Below are positions 33,748 through 44,747 of a stretch of 64,000 nucleotides of DNA, piece after piece (position 1 is the stretch's first letter; each line of letters opens with the position of its first letter). The stretch spans positions 994,501-1,058,500 of the forward strand of contig NC_135263.1 in the NCBI RefSeq assembly GCF_964204865.1, given 5' to 3'. Source of the DNA: Styela clava (lineage: Eukaryota > Chordata > Ascidiacea > Stolidobranchia > Styelidae). The translations under genes were made by a program, and so were the position numbers. The notes under the pieces were generated by a model. It did no database searches and was not told the DNA's origin. It saw only the letters and a program-made list of their open reading frames with translations.

Positions 33748-33904
33748 GGTATTAACTTTGGTCTCCTCTAGCAGGCATGCAATTTTTCAATTTTCAGGAT
33801 TGAATAGGTACCGGTACCGGTATGCTTACGTATGCAGATAATACGGTCAGACGGTAGTTTATTGGGTATAGTTTAGTACCGGTCCAGTCTGGATTTCATG
33901 GCCT

Positions 33905-34500
33905 TTTTGAACGAGAAATCGGGCGTGCAATCAGAAATTCCCGCGTGCAAATAAGAATTCCTGGCGTGCAATTATAGCTCACGACGTGCAAAACAACTGT
34001 GCAAGAATTCCTGGCGTGCAATTATAGCTCACGACGTGCAAAACAACTGTGCACTCGCGTGCAACTGACTTTGACATCAGATACCTCTCAATACATCCGC
34101 GTAAAATTACCGGTATCGGATAAAAAATACGTTGAATCAGAGAAAAAATGGATGTTTGACCTTTGACCCCAAACATTATTTCTACAGTTTGTCGCTACCT
34201 TTGAGAGTGTTTGTGCGACTTTGGATACCGGTACTGTTCAGTACATCCGCGTAAAATTATTGGATAAAAAATACGTTGAACCAGAGCAAAATAGACATAC
34301 TTTGTCATTAATTTTGGTAGTGTTTTTACGTAGAATTAATGGATAAAAAATACGTCAAATTAGAGCAAAATGGACGTTTGACCTTTGACCCCAAACATTA
34401 TTTTCATACTTTGTCACTAATTTTGGGAGTGTTTGAGCAACTTTAGATACCGGTACTGTTCAGTACATTCGTGTAAAATTATTGTATGAAAAATACGCTG
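33905..34500 (+). repeat. Short tandem repeats after the LINE
   Basis: A 48-bp unit beginning GAATTCCTGGCGTGCAATTA occurs in tandem near 33955 and 34004. It is followed by three to four looser copies of a unit of about 125 bp with ATCCGCGTAAAATTA, AAAAATACGTTGAA and TTTGACCTTTGACC. An identical set lies at 36839-37434. Confidence 0.7.
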
Positions 34501-34509
34501 AATCAGAGC

Positions 34510-34873
34510 CGTACTTGGCCATTGGTGCGGAGGCGATCTTTTCGTCCATAACTATTCTCACGGGATTCCTATTTCCTATCATTCAACACGATATGGACCT
34601 TTCCCCGAGCATCGAATTCCTTGTTTACTTCGTGACATTGGCCAATCAGCAAGATGCAAAAAAGGACGTAACAATGGAGGAATTTTTCGCGGGTCAAAGG
34701 TTGGGGAAAGGTCCATGGTCTTTTTGCTTCGCAATATTTCGATCAGACCAAATCTTGCAGGCTGGTATTTGTCGACAATTGTGGAGTTATAATATTTTGG
34801 CATCTTTATATTACTGGATTATTGATTTTAAAACCATTTAAACCGATTTACATTGGTGAGCAATTGCAAATTT
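34510..34873. other. Unique 364-bp spacer between the two segment copies
   Basis: It is not present elsewhere in the window. An open frame on the plus strand (34482-34841, 119 codons) includes ANQQDAKKDVTMEEFFAGQR and GKGPWSF. I do not recognise a family with confidence. A distant likeness to the first loop of solute:sodium symporters (EEFxxGGRxxG) is the only hint and may be chance. Confidence 0.35.
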
Positions 34874-35525
34874 CCATCGACTCAAATTGTATTGTGTAGA
34901 GTGTATGAATCTTTTTTATATCAATCAATAAAATCTCGCCCCTCTTGGGCGGAAAGACATGTGAGTAATGTTTGAAAAGTGCATAAATTTACGATTTTTC
35001 ACCTATGACGATATAGGCGAAATAGGCTTTTTTCAGCAATGGATTACACATAATTTTAAAATTTTGTACCCATCGACTCAAATTGTATTGTGTAGAGTGT
35101 ATGAATTTTTTTTTATATCAATCAATAAAATCTCGCCCCTCTTGGGCGGAAAGACATGTGACTAATGTTTGAAAAGTGTATGGTTTACGATATTTACTTT
35201 CAAAGTAATTAGTCGTGCTGCATTTTTTTGTTTAAAACTCATATTTATAAGCTGTTGTTTGATGATTCGCACTTTACATTTTTCTGGCACGCACTATTGT
35301 TCCAATTTACAGAAATAACGTATATAACTTTATTTTTGTATTTTTATATTCATTCGCTTCCTAATTGCGTATGGGAATTTAGTCCCGCCTCCGATTCTGA
35401 TATGATATTTGAACTTTTCGCTTGGTTGCATACAAAGGTCACCGTGAGAGTCACTTCACAGTGGTGTCGTTGTTGTGTTGCATTGTTAATTAAATTTAGG
35501 CTGCGTACCGGTATTAACTTTGGTC

Positions 35526-36120
35526 GAAAGACTTGACCACTAATCAAATTTATAGGATTTTACAAAGTAAGAAAAATGATACATATTTGAAAAACCATAA
35601 GGAATACATATTTAATAAATTTCACCTAACTAAGGCAATTAATTGGAATAAAATATGGAAAATAAATATTGGAAACAAGTATAAAGAGTTATGCTGGAAG
35701 TTAATTCATAATGGGTTGCCCACTGGAGACAAAATAAAACACTGGTTCATTGATGAACCAGGAATGTGTGTCTTATGTGAAAATAATGTTGAAGAAACTG
35801 TGTGTCATTTATTTTTAGAATGTGACTGGTCTAGTGATTTTTGGCAATGGTGTTGCATAGATATTAGTCAAAATACTATTATAGCAAACGATTCGGAATG
35901 CAAATCAAAATTAATCACAATATTATGCGGAAAATCAACAATTTGGGAATATCGAAATTCAGTAAAATATGATGAAATAGATAAAATGAAAAGTAGTATG
36001 CGTTCAATTTTCAAGTGTAAACTGGTAGGGATTTTAAATTTACTAAAAGCAAGCGAAAGAAATGAATTATTGTTATATGAGCACATGGATGATCTTTTAC
36101 ATAGGTCAATCATGATGTAA
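35526..36120 (+). pseudogene. LINE ORF2 C-terminus, copy 2
   Basis: The predicted peptide is identical to that of copy 1, with the same zf-RVT zinc-binding module. Confidence 0.85.
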
Positions 36121-36681
36121 GTTTATATGCAACACCATACTCTGAAAATTATTGAAAGTATGTTATCTGTACATCATTTTCATAAGAGGAAGATGTATCG
36201 ACTATGAAACATAGATGGCGAATGGGAAAAACCCAATATGAAAGCGTGGATTTTTCCATATTCTCTGTCTAATTTTTGTATTCTTGTATTTTTCATGCTA
36301 ACTAAAAAATTAAAATAAAAACTGATTACCTGTAAATTAAAATTATATTCAACTAACTGCTGAGTGGATTACATGTGGATTAACTCAACTTTTTATATTG
36401 GATGTATATCCAATATTTGGACATATATTGGATTATATTAAATTAATGACATCATGGTAATGGTATGAATTTTGTCTTTATTTTGATTTTTACTATTCAT
36501 ATGTATTGGGGGGAATGGGATTAAATTAAAAAATGATAAACAAAAACATGGAAACAAAAAAAAAATATCTATTTATATATTTATAATAAAATGATTTGAT
36601 ACCAAAATATTAATACGAAAATTCCGTTTGGCATTGGAATTTATTTGGCACAAAAAAAATGAAAAAAATAAAAAAAAAAAA
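35526..36681 (+). mobile_element. 5'-truncated LINE, copy 2 (by segmental duplication)
   Basis: Same insertion as copy 1, not an independent event: both its 16-bp target repeats (35510-35525 and 36682-36697) and its flanks are duplicated with it. Confidence 0.92.
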
Positions 36682-37443
36682 GGTATTAACTTTGGTCTCC
36701 TCTAGCAGGCATGCAATTTTTCAATTTTCAGGATTGAATAGGTACCGGTACCGGTATGCTTACGTATGCAGATAATACGGTCAGACGGTAGTTTATTGGG
36801 TATAGTTTAGTACCGGTCCAGTCTGGATTTCATGGCCTTTTTGAACGAGAAATCGGGCGTGCAATCAGAAATTCCCGCGTGCAAATAAGAATTCCTGGCG
36901 TGCAATTATAGCTCACGACGTGCAAAACAACTGTGCAAGAATTCCTGGCGTGCAATTATAGCTCACGACGTGCAAAACAACTGTGCACTCGCGTGCAACT
37001 GACTTTGACATCAGATACCTCTCAATACATCCGCGTAAAATTACCGGTATCGGATAAAAAATACGTTGAATCAGAGAAAAAATGGATGTTTGACCTTTGA
37101 CCCCAAACATTATTTCTACAGTTTGTCGCTACCTTTGAGAGTGTTTGTGCGACTTTGGATACCGGTACTGTTCAGTACATCCGCGTAAAATTATTGGATA
37201 AAAAATACGTTGAACCAGAGCAAAATAGACATACTTTGTCATTAATTTTGGTAGTGTTTTTACGTAGAATTAATGGATAAAAAATACGTCAAATTAGAGC
37301 AAAATGGACGTTTGACCTTTGACCCCAAACATTATTTTCATACTTTGTCACTAATTTTGGGAGTGTTTGAGCAACTTTAGATACCGGTACTGTTCAGTAC
37401 ATTCGTGTAAAATTATTGTATGAAAAATACGCTGAATCAGAGC

Positions 37444-37729
37444 TATTCATATGTATTGGGGGGAATGGGATTAAATTAAAAAATGATAAACAAAAACATG
37501 GAAACAAAAAAAAAATATCTATTTATATATTTATAATAAAATGATTTGATACCAAAATATTAATACGAAAATTCCGTTTGGCATTGGAATTTATTTGGCA
37601 CAAAAAAAATGAAAAAAATAAAAAAAAAAAAGGTATTAACTTTGGTCTCCTCTAGCAGGCATGCAATTTTTCAATTTTCAGGATTGAATAGGTACCGGTA
37701 CCGGTATGCTTACGTATGCAGATAATACG
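37444..37729 (+). repeat. Partial third copy (286 bp) of the duplicated segment
   Basis: Matches 33560-33845 and 36494-36779: the LINE tail, its right target repeat and the ACCGGTACCGGTA stretch. It is fused head-to-tail to copy 2 after AATCAGAGC. Confidence 0.9.
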
Positions 37730-37736
37730 TTCTATA

Positions 37737-38558
37737 CCGGTCTTACTACTTACTGAATACAGCGCGAAACACCGCAAAGAGCGCAAAACAGCGCGAAACA
37801 GCGCAAAACAGCGAGAAACAGCGCAAAACAGAGGGAAACAGCGCAAAACAGTGGGGAAACAGCGCAAAAGAGCGCAAAACAGAGGGAAACAGTGTGAAGC
37901 AGAAAAAAATTTTGCAATGAGTTCGGGGCACCTTGTTTTGAGTTGGAGTACCACGGCAGCAAATTAAAAACACAAACCAAGGTATGTAGCCAGTAATGCT
38001 GTAATGGCAGGTCTACCCCTGCTGGTGACACATTTTGGGTACCATAATTTAGAACATTTCCCATTTGGATATGGTTGGCTTTAGGGTTAGGGTTAGGTAA
38101 AAGGGATCTCCAGAAGTATGTGCGCCAAGATGGCGCACAACCAGAAAATAGCATGTGTGTGTGTGTGTGTGTGTGTAGCGGATTCAGGTTGTGCGACATA
38201 TTGCTGCACATACTTCTGGAGCACCAAAAAGGTAGATAAAATTTCGCATGATGACCTATAGTCGGTACATAACCTTGTAAATATACCGGAAATAGCGCCA
38301 TAAAACCATGGCGAGAGGCGCCATGATTCTTTCGTGGCAGGAGGTGGTAATGACTGCGTCTCCTGTTTTGCGCTGTTTCCCTCTGTTTTGCGCTGTTTCC
38401 CTCTGTTTTGCGCTGGTTTCCTTCTGTTTCGCGCTGTTTTCCTCTGTTTTGCGGTGTTTCGCGCTATTTTGCGCTGTTTCGCGCTATTTTGCGCTGTTTC
38501 GCGCGGTTTTGCGCTCTTTGCGGTGTTTCGCGCTGTATTCAGTAAGTAGTAAGACCCG
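37737..38558. mobile_element. Foldback transposon with repeat-built arms
   Basis: The ends CCGGTCTTACTACTTACTG and the complement of CCGGGTCTTACTACTTACTG are inverted. Each arm continues into tandem units of about 10 bp of the AAACAGCGCA/TGCGCTGTTT type (37760-37900 and 38360-38540). The core holds TTAGGGTTAGGGTTAGG, (GT)n, and an inner inverted pair around CCAGAAGTATGTGCGCC. The target duplication is GTTCTATA at 37729-37736 and 38559-38566 (7 or 8 bp, one base ambiguous). No transposase. Confidence 0.87.
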
Positions 38559-38559
38559 G

Positions 38560-41311
38560 TTCTATACTGAGTCCTTATATATCTAAATCTGTTATCATAA
38601 TCAATTGCGCAGTTTTATTTATTTTTTGATTGAAAAATCACGTTTAGCAAAAAATTGACACTCCGTTTTCGAGCGGCTTAAATCGTGACTTCTAACTACG
38701 CTAACTTCGTCAAAACACCGTCATTCGATAGAGGGCGTTACCAATGTATATAGGTACAAAATTAGACTGATCGCGAGATGTCGCAGGAGACTCGAGAAAC
38801 AATTAAAATTTAAATATTTTTTTTACATCAAAATAATAGAATTGACGCACACATTGAACCGACGTCACCCTGACGTCGCTCGCTTCGAAGACGACGTCAT
38901 GTTGCGTCGTCGTTACAGATTTGACGCCAAACATTCGGGCGCCGAAGAGTTGGCGTATATTTGGAAATGACAGCGATATTTTGTTCGATTGGATCAATAT
39001 CGGCCAAAATATACACATCAACAGTTTCCTGTGGATCTTAAATTCATGCCGTCAAATGTTGGAAATGTAATTTAATTAAATTTATTGAAATGGCAATTAA
39101 CGAAGAATATTTTCGTTCGATTTGTCGATTCAAATTCCACCATTTGGAACGGCAGCATGGTTTAAAATAGAAAAATTGTAAGCAGTCAAGAAATGTTGCG
39201 TAAATATAAAAATATATAATCAGCGATAAATAACAAGAATCATTGTTGCAACACTTGCAAGTGAGTTTCGTTTAATGAATTTAACTAAAGTAATTTTTGC
39301 CAAATCTGTGTTTTGTCGTGATTTATGCACGGCGTACATTTTAATAGATCAATTTAGTAAAGTATCCGGTCATATACATGCTCAATAATATTTATCGTGC
39401 GACTATACGATGTGGAATATGTGAACGCTATCCAAACATTATCGGCTATGATCGGTGAATATTCGGATCTAAAGTTACGATAAGAGAAAATAAAACGAGA
39501 CATTTTAGTATAAAAACAACTTGAAAGTGCCGCACCAGAAATCCAACGGTCATCATTATCACCGCCACTCGCGACGTGGATTGAACATCTGGCATTTTCG
39601 CAACGACGTAAAGCGTAACGCAATTTTCGCTCGAGTTGCGGTAACGCATGGAGGTGATTCCCCATCCGAAGTTAGATATTTAGTGGTGTAATGAAAAATG
39701 AGACAATTAAGATAGAAAAAATGATCTGATTGACGAGAAAAGTAAATGCACGTGCAGAGAATTGCATCAATGTAATATATTCCAAATTTGACGCGAATTG
39801 GACAACAAACGGCAGAGATATTGATTGAAGTATAGTGAAACCATCCAAAGTTAGCCGGTTTTACGGTACCGATTAACAGACAGATTAAAGTTTTGAATCT
39901 GTTTCAGTTTGATTCTAACTCAGCCAATTATTGAGGCATGGCTGGTCAGAATATTCTCATCGTAATTTAAAGGTGATTGTGCTGCTAGCTTTCTTGAATT
40001 TTTCATGTTAGGTTAAAGTCAAAATCTAATCATAGTAAAACTAGCTTGGACTGAACAAGTCCATAACCAGAGGAATTATTACCGTAAAAGCAGCTAACTT
40101 CGGATGATTTCACTATATTTTAATCAATAACTCTGCCGTTTGTTGCGCATATTGCGCCAAACTTATATTACATTGATTACAATATATTACATTGATCCAA
40201 TTCTCTGCATCTGCATATAATTGTCTCGACGATCGGATCATTTTTCTGTCGTAATTGTCTCATTTTCTGCGATCTGTAAAGACGCAAATAAATATCTAAC
40301 TTCGGATGGGTGTATCCCCGCCCTGCGTCACCGCAACTAGAGCGAAAAGTGCATGTGTGAAGACAAAACACACTTTACGTCGTACGCGAGTGACTATGAT
40401 AATGTCGACCGTGGATTTCCGCCGCAGCACTTTCAAGTTGTCTCATTTCATTTTTTCTCATCGTAACTTTAGATCCGAATATTCACCGATCATAGTCGAT
40501 TTTGTTATAGCCGATAATGTTTTGATAGCGTTTTTTACACTCGTCGTATTTAAATGTCGGTCGTGCATAAATCATGACAAAACACCGATTTGGCAATTGG
40601 CAACTTTATTAAAATTACTTTCATTAAATTCACGAAACAGAACTCATTTGCAACAATGATTGTTGTTATTTATCGCTGGTTATATACTTTTATATTTACT
40701 CAATATTTCTCGACTGCTCACAATTTTTCTGTATTGAACCATGTTGCCGTACCAAATGGAGAAATTTGAAATCGTCAAATAAATTTGATTGTATTAAATT
40801 TCCAGCATTTGACGCCTTGAATTTACGATTCACAAAAAACTGTTGTTGCGTATATTTTAGCCGATATTGATCAATCAAACAAAATATCGTTGTTATTTTC
40901 AAATATACGTCTACTCGTCGGCGCCCGAATGTCTGGCATCAAATCTGTAACGGCGACGCAACATGTCGTCGTCTTCGAAGTGAGCGACGCCAGGGTGACG
41001 TCAAGTTCAACGTGTGCGTCAGATGCTATTATTGTGATAAAAAAGATTATTCAAATTTTAATTTTTATCGAGTCTCCTACGACATCTCGCGATCAGTCTA
41101 ATTTTCTCTATACATTGATAATGCCCTCTATCAAATGACGCTATTTTGACGAAGTTAGCATCAGTAGAAGTCACGATTTGAGCCGCTCGAAAACAGAGTG
41201 TCAATTTTATGCTAAAACGTGATTTTTTTAATCAAAAAATAAATTAAACTGCGCGATTGAATATGATAACAGATTTAGATACAAAAGTCCTCACTATAGA
41301 AACTGCCAGAA
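38560..41311. repeat. 2.7-kb imperfect palindrome
   Basis: The left arm (about 38560-39870) and the right arm (about 40080-41311) are inverted copies with many substitutions and small indels. The outer ends pair as ATCTAAATCTGTTATCAT with its complement near 41260-41280. The TGACGTC-rich blocks near 38865 and 40990 pair, and ATCCGAAGTTAGATATTTAG pairs with the stretch near 40290. The foldback element was inserted at its left edge. Non-coding; possibly a large foldback element of its own. Confidence 0.8.
39838..40030 (+). repeat. Direct repeat in palindrome centre
   Basis: About 190 bp (CATCCAAAGTTAGCCGGTTT, then TTTTTCATGTTAGGTTAA) that recurs diverged at 41366-41592, just outside the right arm, in the same orientation. 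Confidence 0.65.
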
Positions 41312-41365
41312 GCACAATATGACGCAATTTAGTCGAGATATAAACGATTAGAAATTTCATCCGAA

Positions 41366-41592
41366 GTTACAAACCATCCGAAGTTACCTGCTTTTACGGT
41401 ACCAGTTTATAGACTGATTTAAGTTTTGATTTCGGTTTAGTGTGATTACAACTCCTTACAGCTTTAACTTTATGATAGTTATCTGGCATGACTGGCCAGA
41501 ATATTCTAATCTTAATTTATAAGTAATTGTGCTGCTACCGGTACCTCTACAGTTCTAGCTTTTTGGTTTTTCATGTTAGGTTAAGGTCAAAT
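41366..41592 (+). repeat. Direct repeat outside the palindrome
   Basis: Partner of 39838-40030, sharing CATCCGAAGTTAC, TTTTACGGTACC, GGCATGACTGGCCAGAATAT and TTTTTCATGTTAGGTTAAGG. Confidence 0.65.
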
Positions 41593-41653
41593 CATGCCCC
41601 AAAATCTGTTCTCACATAAACATCCACCTCAGCGCAAAACTTTTGTCTTTCGT

Positions 41654-42098
41654 CAACCTATGGGTCGCGACCCAAAACTGGGTCACCTGGAAATCATCTC
41701 GGGTCGCTCGTTATTTCAACAAATACTTAGTAAAAGTTGCCGATTTCATTGACTAGTAAATTTTATTCTTCATTGTATATTAAGTATTAAAGTGTTGCTC
41801 ATTAGTAATTGTATATGTGGTAAGTATCACGGAATAGAAACTTGGCAGTATTGACTTTGTTTGAGTGAACCCACGCAACAATTTCAAAAACTCCCTGATT
41901 ACAAACAAGTGTGGATTTCTTATTTTGAGGTAATTTCAAGGCAAAAAAGGCCATTTGAAAATGATTGTTTTATATTAGTCATTCAAATTTTTTTATGTCC
42001 ATAAGGTAGGAAAGCATATCCTTGTGTCACAAGATATTACAAAATTGATTTTTTTTTTTCAAAATGAGGTCGCCTGAAAAAAAAGTTGGGAACCACTG
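41654..42098. mobile_element. hAT MITE remnant (GGGTCGCGACCC family)
   Basis: It begins CAACCTATGGGTCGCGACCC, lacking the outermost bases, and ends AAAGTTGGGAACCACTG, the other end of the same class of hAT element. No target duplication can be set because the left tip is gone. Confidence 0.75.
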
Positions 42099-42530
42099 TA
42101 TAAGAGCTTGCATGCATACAATATATCGTTTTCCGCATGTAATTGCAGGTAGAAACTCTGTACGTTCCACTGAAAATGAGATAAGTTGATTTGGGCATCC
42201 GGCATGAAAAATGCGGACCCTGATTTAACACAAGATGGGAGGTTTCATGTCTTGGTGTAAACACCACTCATATTTATCCATTCTACTGTTGTTTATGAAA
42301 TCTTTTATTATGACTTGGACTCGAACTTGTGACTCTTGACATTAATGACTTGTGAGTTGACATGTGACTTGGTAATGCAGTGATTTGACTCGGACTCAAA
42401 GAGTTTAAAATTTGCTGCAAATCAGACTTGACTTGTGACAGCATTTAGGGACTTCTACCCATCATAATACTAATGACAAAGTGCTGCTGTTCCTACTTTC
42501 CAGCTTCTAGCTTGTTGGCTTTAGGTCAAC
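42099..42530. other. Upstream region of TMEM220, no defined promoter
   Basis: Non-coding. The gene's first, untranslated exon may lie here or further left. GACTTGTGACT-type repetition occurs near 42310-42440. I could not locate a promoter. Confidence 0.4.
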
Positions 42531-42668
42531 TTGTATGAAGTGGAAAAGACTAAAAGTTTTATGGTTATCAGTCATCACGGTAAAATACCTGTTATAGGTT
42601 CCATAAGATGCAAATTTAACCTAAAGATTGTTTTCTATTTTTCAGAATCTAATCTTAAAAATGTAATA

Positions 42669-43190
42669 ATGCTAGCTTTGGTGATATTTCGTATTCTCAA
42701 TTTCATTGCTGCAAGTTTCTTTATTTTGTCAGCATTTGTACAATACAATGATCCAGATCCTGAGCTATGGATACCAGTATATCTGGCTCCTGCTATCATT
42801 TCTGGATTAATTGGTTTCAAGCCCTCATTATCTGAATCAAAATTCATAAAAGTATTTGACTTTGGATATATTTTCTTTGGAACTATTTTATCTGCGTATT
42901 TGTTGCATCAAAACTATCAGGATAATTTCATCCACTGGGTGGTGCATGATGAAGTGGGGAGGGAGTTTGGTGGACTTGTGATCGTTATATTTTGGATTAT
43001 TTTTATGCACGAAACATCACATTTATCTGTGAAGAATTGGTTATCGTCGGTTTTTATTTGGACTCCGATTGCAATGTGGATCTATGTTTATAACAATCAG
43101 GAATATCGTGAACTTTGGCCTCAACATTGCCAGACTGCTCTTTATCCAGAAAAGACAGATAATAGTTATTCACAGGAAAAGCAAAGATGA
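42669..43190 (+). CDS. TMEM220: TMEM220-like membrane protein
   Basis: The product of 173 residues resembles vertebrate transmembrane protein 220 (about 160 aa). Shared signatures are VQYNDPDPELW after the first membrane segment, HDEVGREFGGLVIV before the fourth, and YNNQEYRELWPQHC near the C-terminus. Five hydrophobic stretches are visible at about residues 4-25, 33-50, 62-80, 99-115 and 125-145. I chose the ATG at 42669 because it is followed directly by the conserved first segment, and because TTTTTCTATTTTTCAG at about 42630-42645 looks like a splice acceptor. The longer frame from 42531 would translate intron. An ATGTAA mini-frame at 42661 precedes the start. The whole coding region lies in one exon, whereas the human gene has several, so intron loss or an old retrocopy is possible. 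The molecular function is not well established. Confidence 0.88.
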   Translation: MLALVIFRILNFIAASFFILSAFVQYNDPDPELWIPVYLAPAIISGLIGFKPSLSESKFIKVFDFGYIFFGTILSAYLLHQNYQDNFIHWVVHDEVGREFGGLVIVIFWIIFMHETSHLSVKNWLSSVFIWTPIAMWIYVYNNQEYRELWPQHCQTALYPEKTDNSYSQEKQR

Positions 43191-44298
43191 TAAGACAACT
43201 TGACCATATTTTGTTATAAGTAAATTTTTTCTAAGCAAGATCATGCACACCAAGTCTAAAGCAAAAAAAGTGGTCTCTAAATAAGTTACGGGCGGCCACT
43301 GAAGGGTCAAGAGCTGTTGACATAGTAATGAATTATATTGATTAAATTATGTTTTAGTAAATACCGAATGGCATAAGGCCTGAAGAAGCTCAGGTCAATA
43401 TGACTAGGAAAACAGCTAATAATTGGAGTGTACTGATGCCGACAGGTTACCATGAATCTGTCATTACTACCGGTATGTCAGTATGTCCCTAACCTGCATG
43501 GGTCCGAAATGCCTGTTCTTAAATGTCAGTAAACCTTTCTGAAGCATTTTTTTCGAATTTTTCACTGCTTGATTGTCAATGTTCCCTCTGTTTATGATAA
43601 AAAGTAAGGTTTGAGTTTGGGAGTAATCAGGTTTTTACATTTTATTCTGAATACCTATGTCAAATTCTATATGGCTATTTATAACTGTTTTATTCCTGTT
43701 ATATTTAGCTTTGAATTACAGAGTGATTAGTTATTAATATACGGTATGTAAAATGCCTCTTCAAATTAAAGTGAAGACTAATGGACATGCAATTAGGATT
43801 TTACAAGACCTGAATAGGTGAGTGTGAAGCAGGGATTTCCAAAACTATGTATTCGATATATCAAGTTTTAATTCCAGGAATAAATTATTCAGAATTGTCA
43901 TTTACTTGATTTGATATATGATGGTAAAACCTATTATTATTGCAAAAATAGGGTTTATTTGTAAAATGTTTCATGAGGTATTTTAATTGTCATATTTAAT
44001 AATAAAAAGCCAAGAAACGAGAGCAAAATAAATGCATCACAGCCAAAGAATTAAACAAATTACAGTCACTTTATTTTATGAGGACTTTGCTTGTGGCACC
44101 TGACCCTTTCGAAGGAAGCGAGGTCTCAGTTTAGGACCAGTTCTAAACCATTCTGCATTACCGCCTAACGTTTACTAAATTCAATTTCTATAAATCAATC
44201 ATATATGAAAATTTCTCTGCCTAATGGACTGCCATGCATAATTTTGTTCATTTGATTTACATTTTTATGAATTTTTCTACTTATTCTTCGCAAACAAG
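43191..44298. other. Downstream of TMEM220, non-coding
   Basis: 3' flank of the gene, matched at 49162-50352 in copy 2. No further gene seen. Confidence 0.5.
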
Positions 44299-44306
44299 GT
44301 CTTGAC

Positions 44307-44747
44307 CAGGGGTCTGTCAAACTCACGGCCCTCTAATGCAATAATTGTAATATTTTGTAAGTTTTTTTTTGTTATCTAAATGTAATACATTTTTCAAACC
44401 TTTTAAAGTGAAATTTATTATTCACACAGAAATTGACAATTTACAGAAAGTAGTTTTGTATTTTTGTAAATTTTAAGTCTATATATTAAAAATTTACGAT
44501 TTTTTGTAATGAATACAGTAAAATGCAAGAAATTAATGTTTAAATGGCATTTGAAATTTAAGGAAATAATAAAACTTCATTCGGCTGTTCAATTATATTA
44601 CAATATGTGTCACAAACGACACCTATCTAAAAATATTCTTGAAGAACATTTTATCAAAATATAGCAAAAACTGTTTGCGGCCCTTGGCACAATTCCCAAA
44701 ATGCAATGCGGCCCTTGACGCAAAACCCAAGAGTTTGACACCCCTTG
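44307..44747. mobile_element. hAT MITE (CAGGGGTCTGTCAAACTC family), copy 1
   Basis: It begins CAGGGGTCTGTCAAACTC and ends GAGTTTGACACCCCTTG. Flanking GTCTTGAC (44299-44306) and GTCTAGAC (44747-44754) match at 7 of 8 bases, with one base shared with the end. Non-coding, with short A/T-rich frames. Confidence 0.85.

Larger units (their letters stand above)
31940..34509 (+). repeat. 2,570-bp segmental duplication, copy 1
   Basis: It contains the last one and a half satellite units, a LINE insertion and a tandem repeat region. The same sequence lies 2,934 bp further right (34874-37443), and I saw no differences between the two. The copy joints are at CCATCGACTC on the left and AATCAGAGC on the right. 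Confidence 0.93.
34874..37443 (+). repeat. 2,570-bp segmental duplication, copy 2
   Basis: Copy of 31940-34509 at an offset of 2,934 bp, including the LINE with its target duplications and the tandem repeats. The lack of visible differences means it is very recent or an assembly artefact. Confidence 0.93.

Noticed and set aside
38090-38100. Interstitial telomere repeat (TTAGGGTTAGGGTTAGG)
   Set aside because: Too short, and part of the foldback element core; not a telomere fusion.
37716-38586. Frames rich in Arg/Lys/Gln or Cys/Phe/Leu (up to 183 codons)
   Set aside because: They come from the tandem arms of the foldback transposon.
39354-41138. Frames of 60-117 codons in the palindrome
   Set aside because: They are not conserved between the two arms and match no family.
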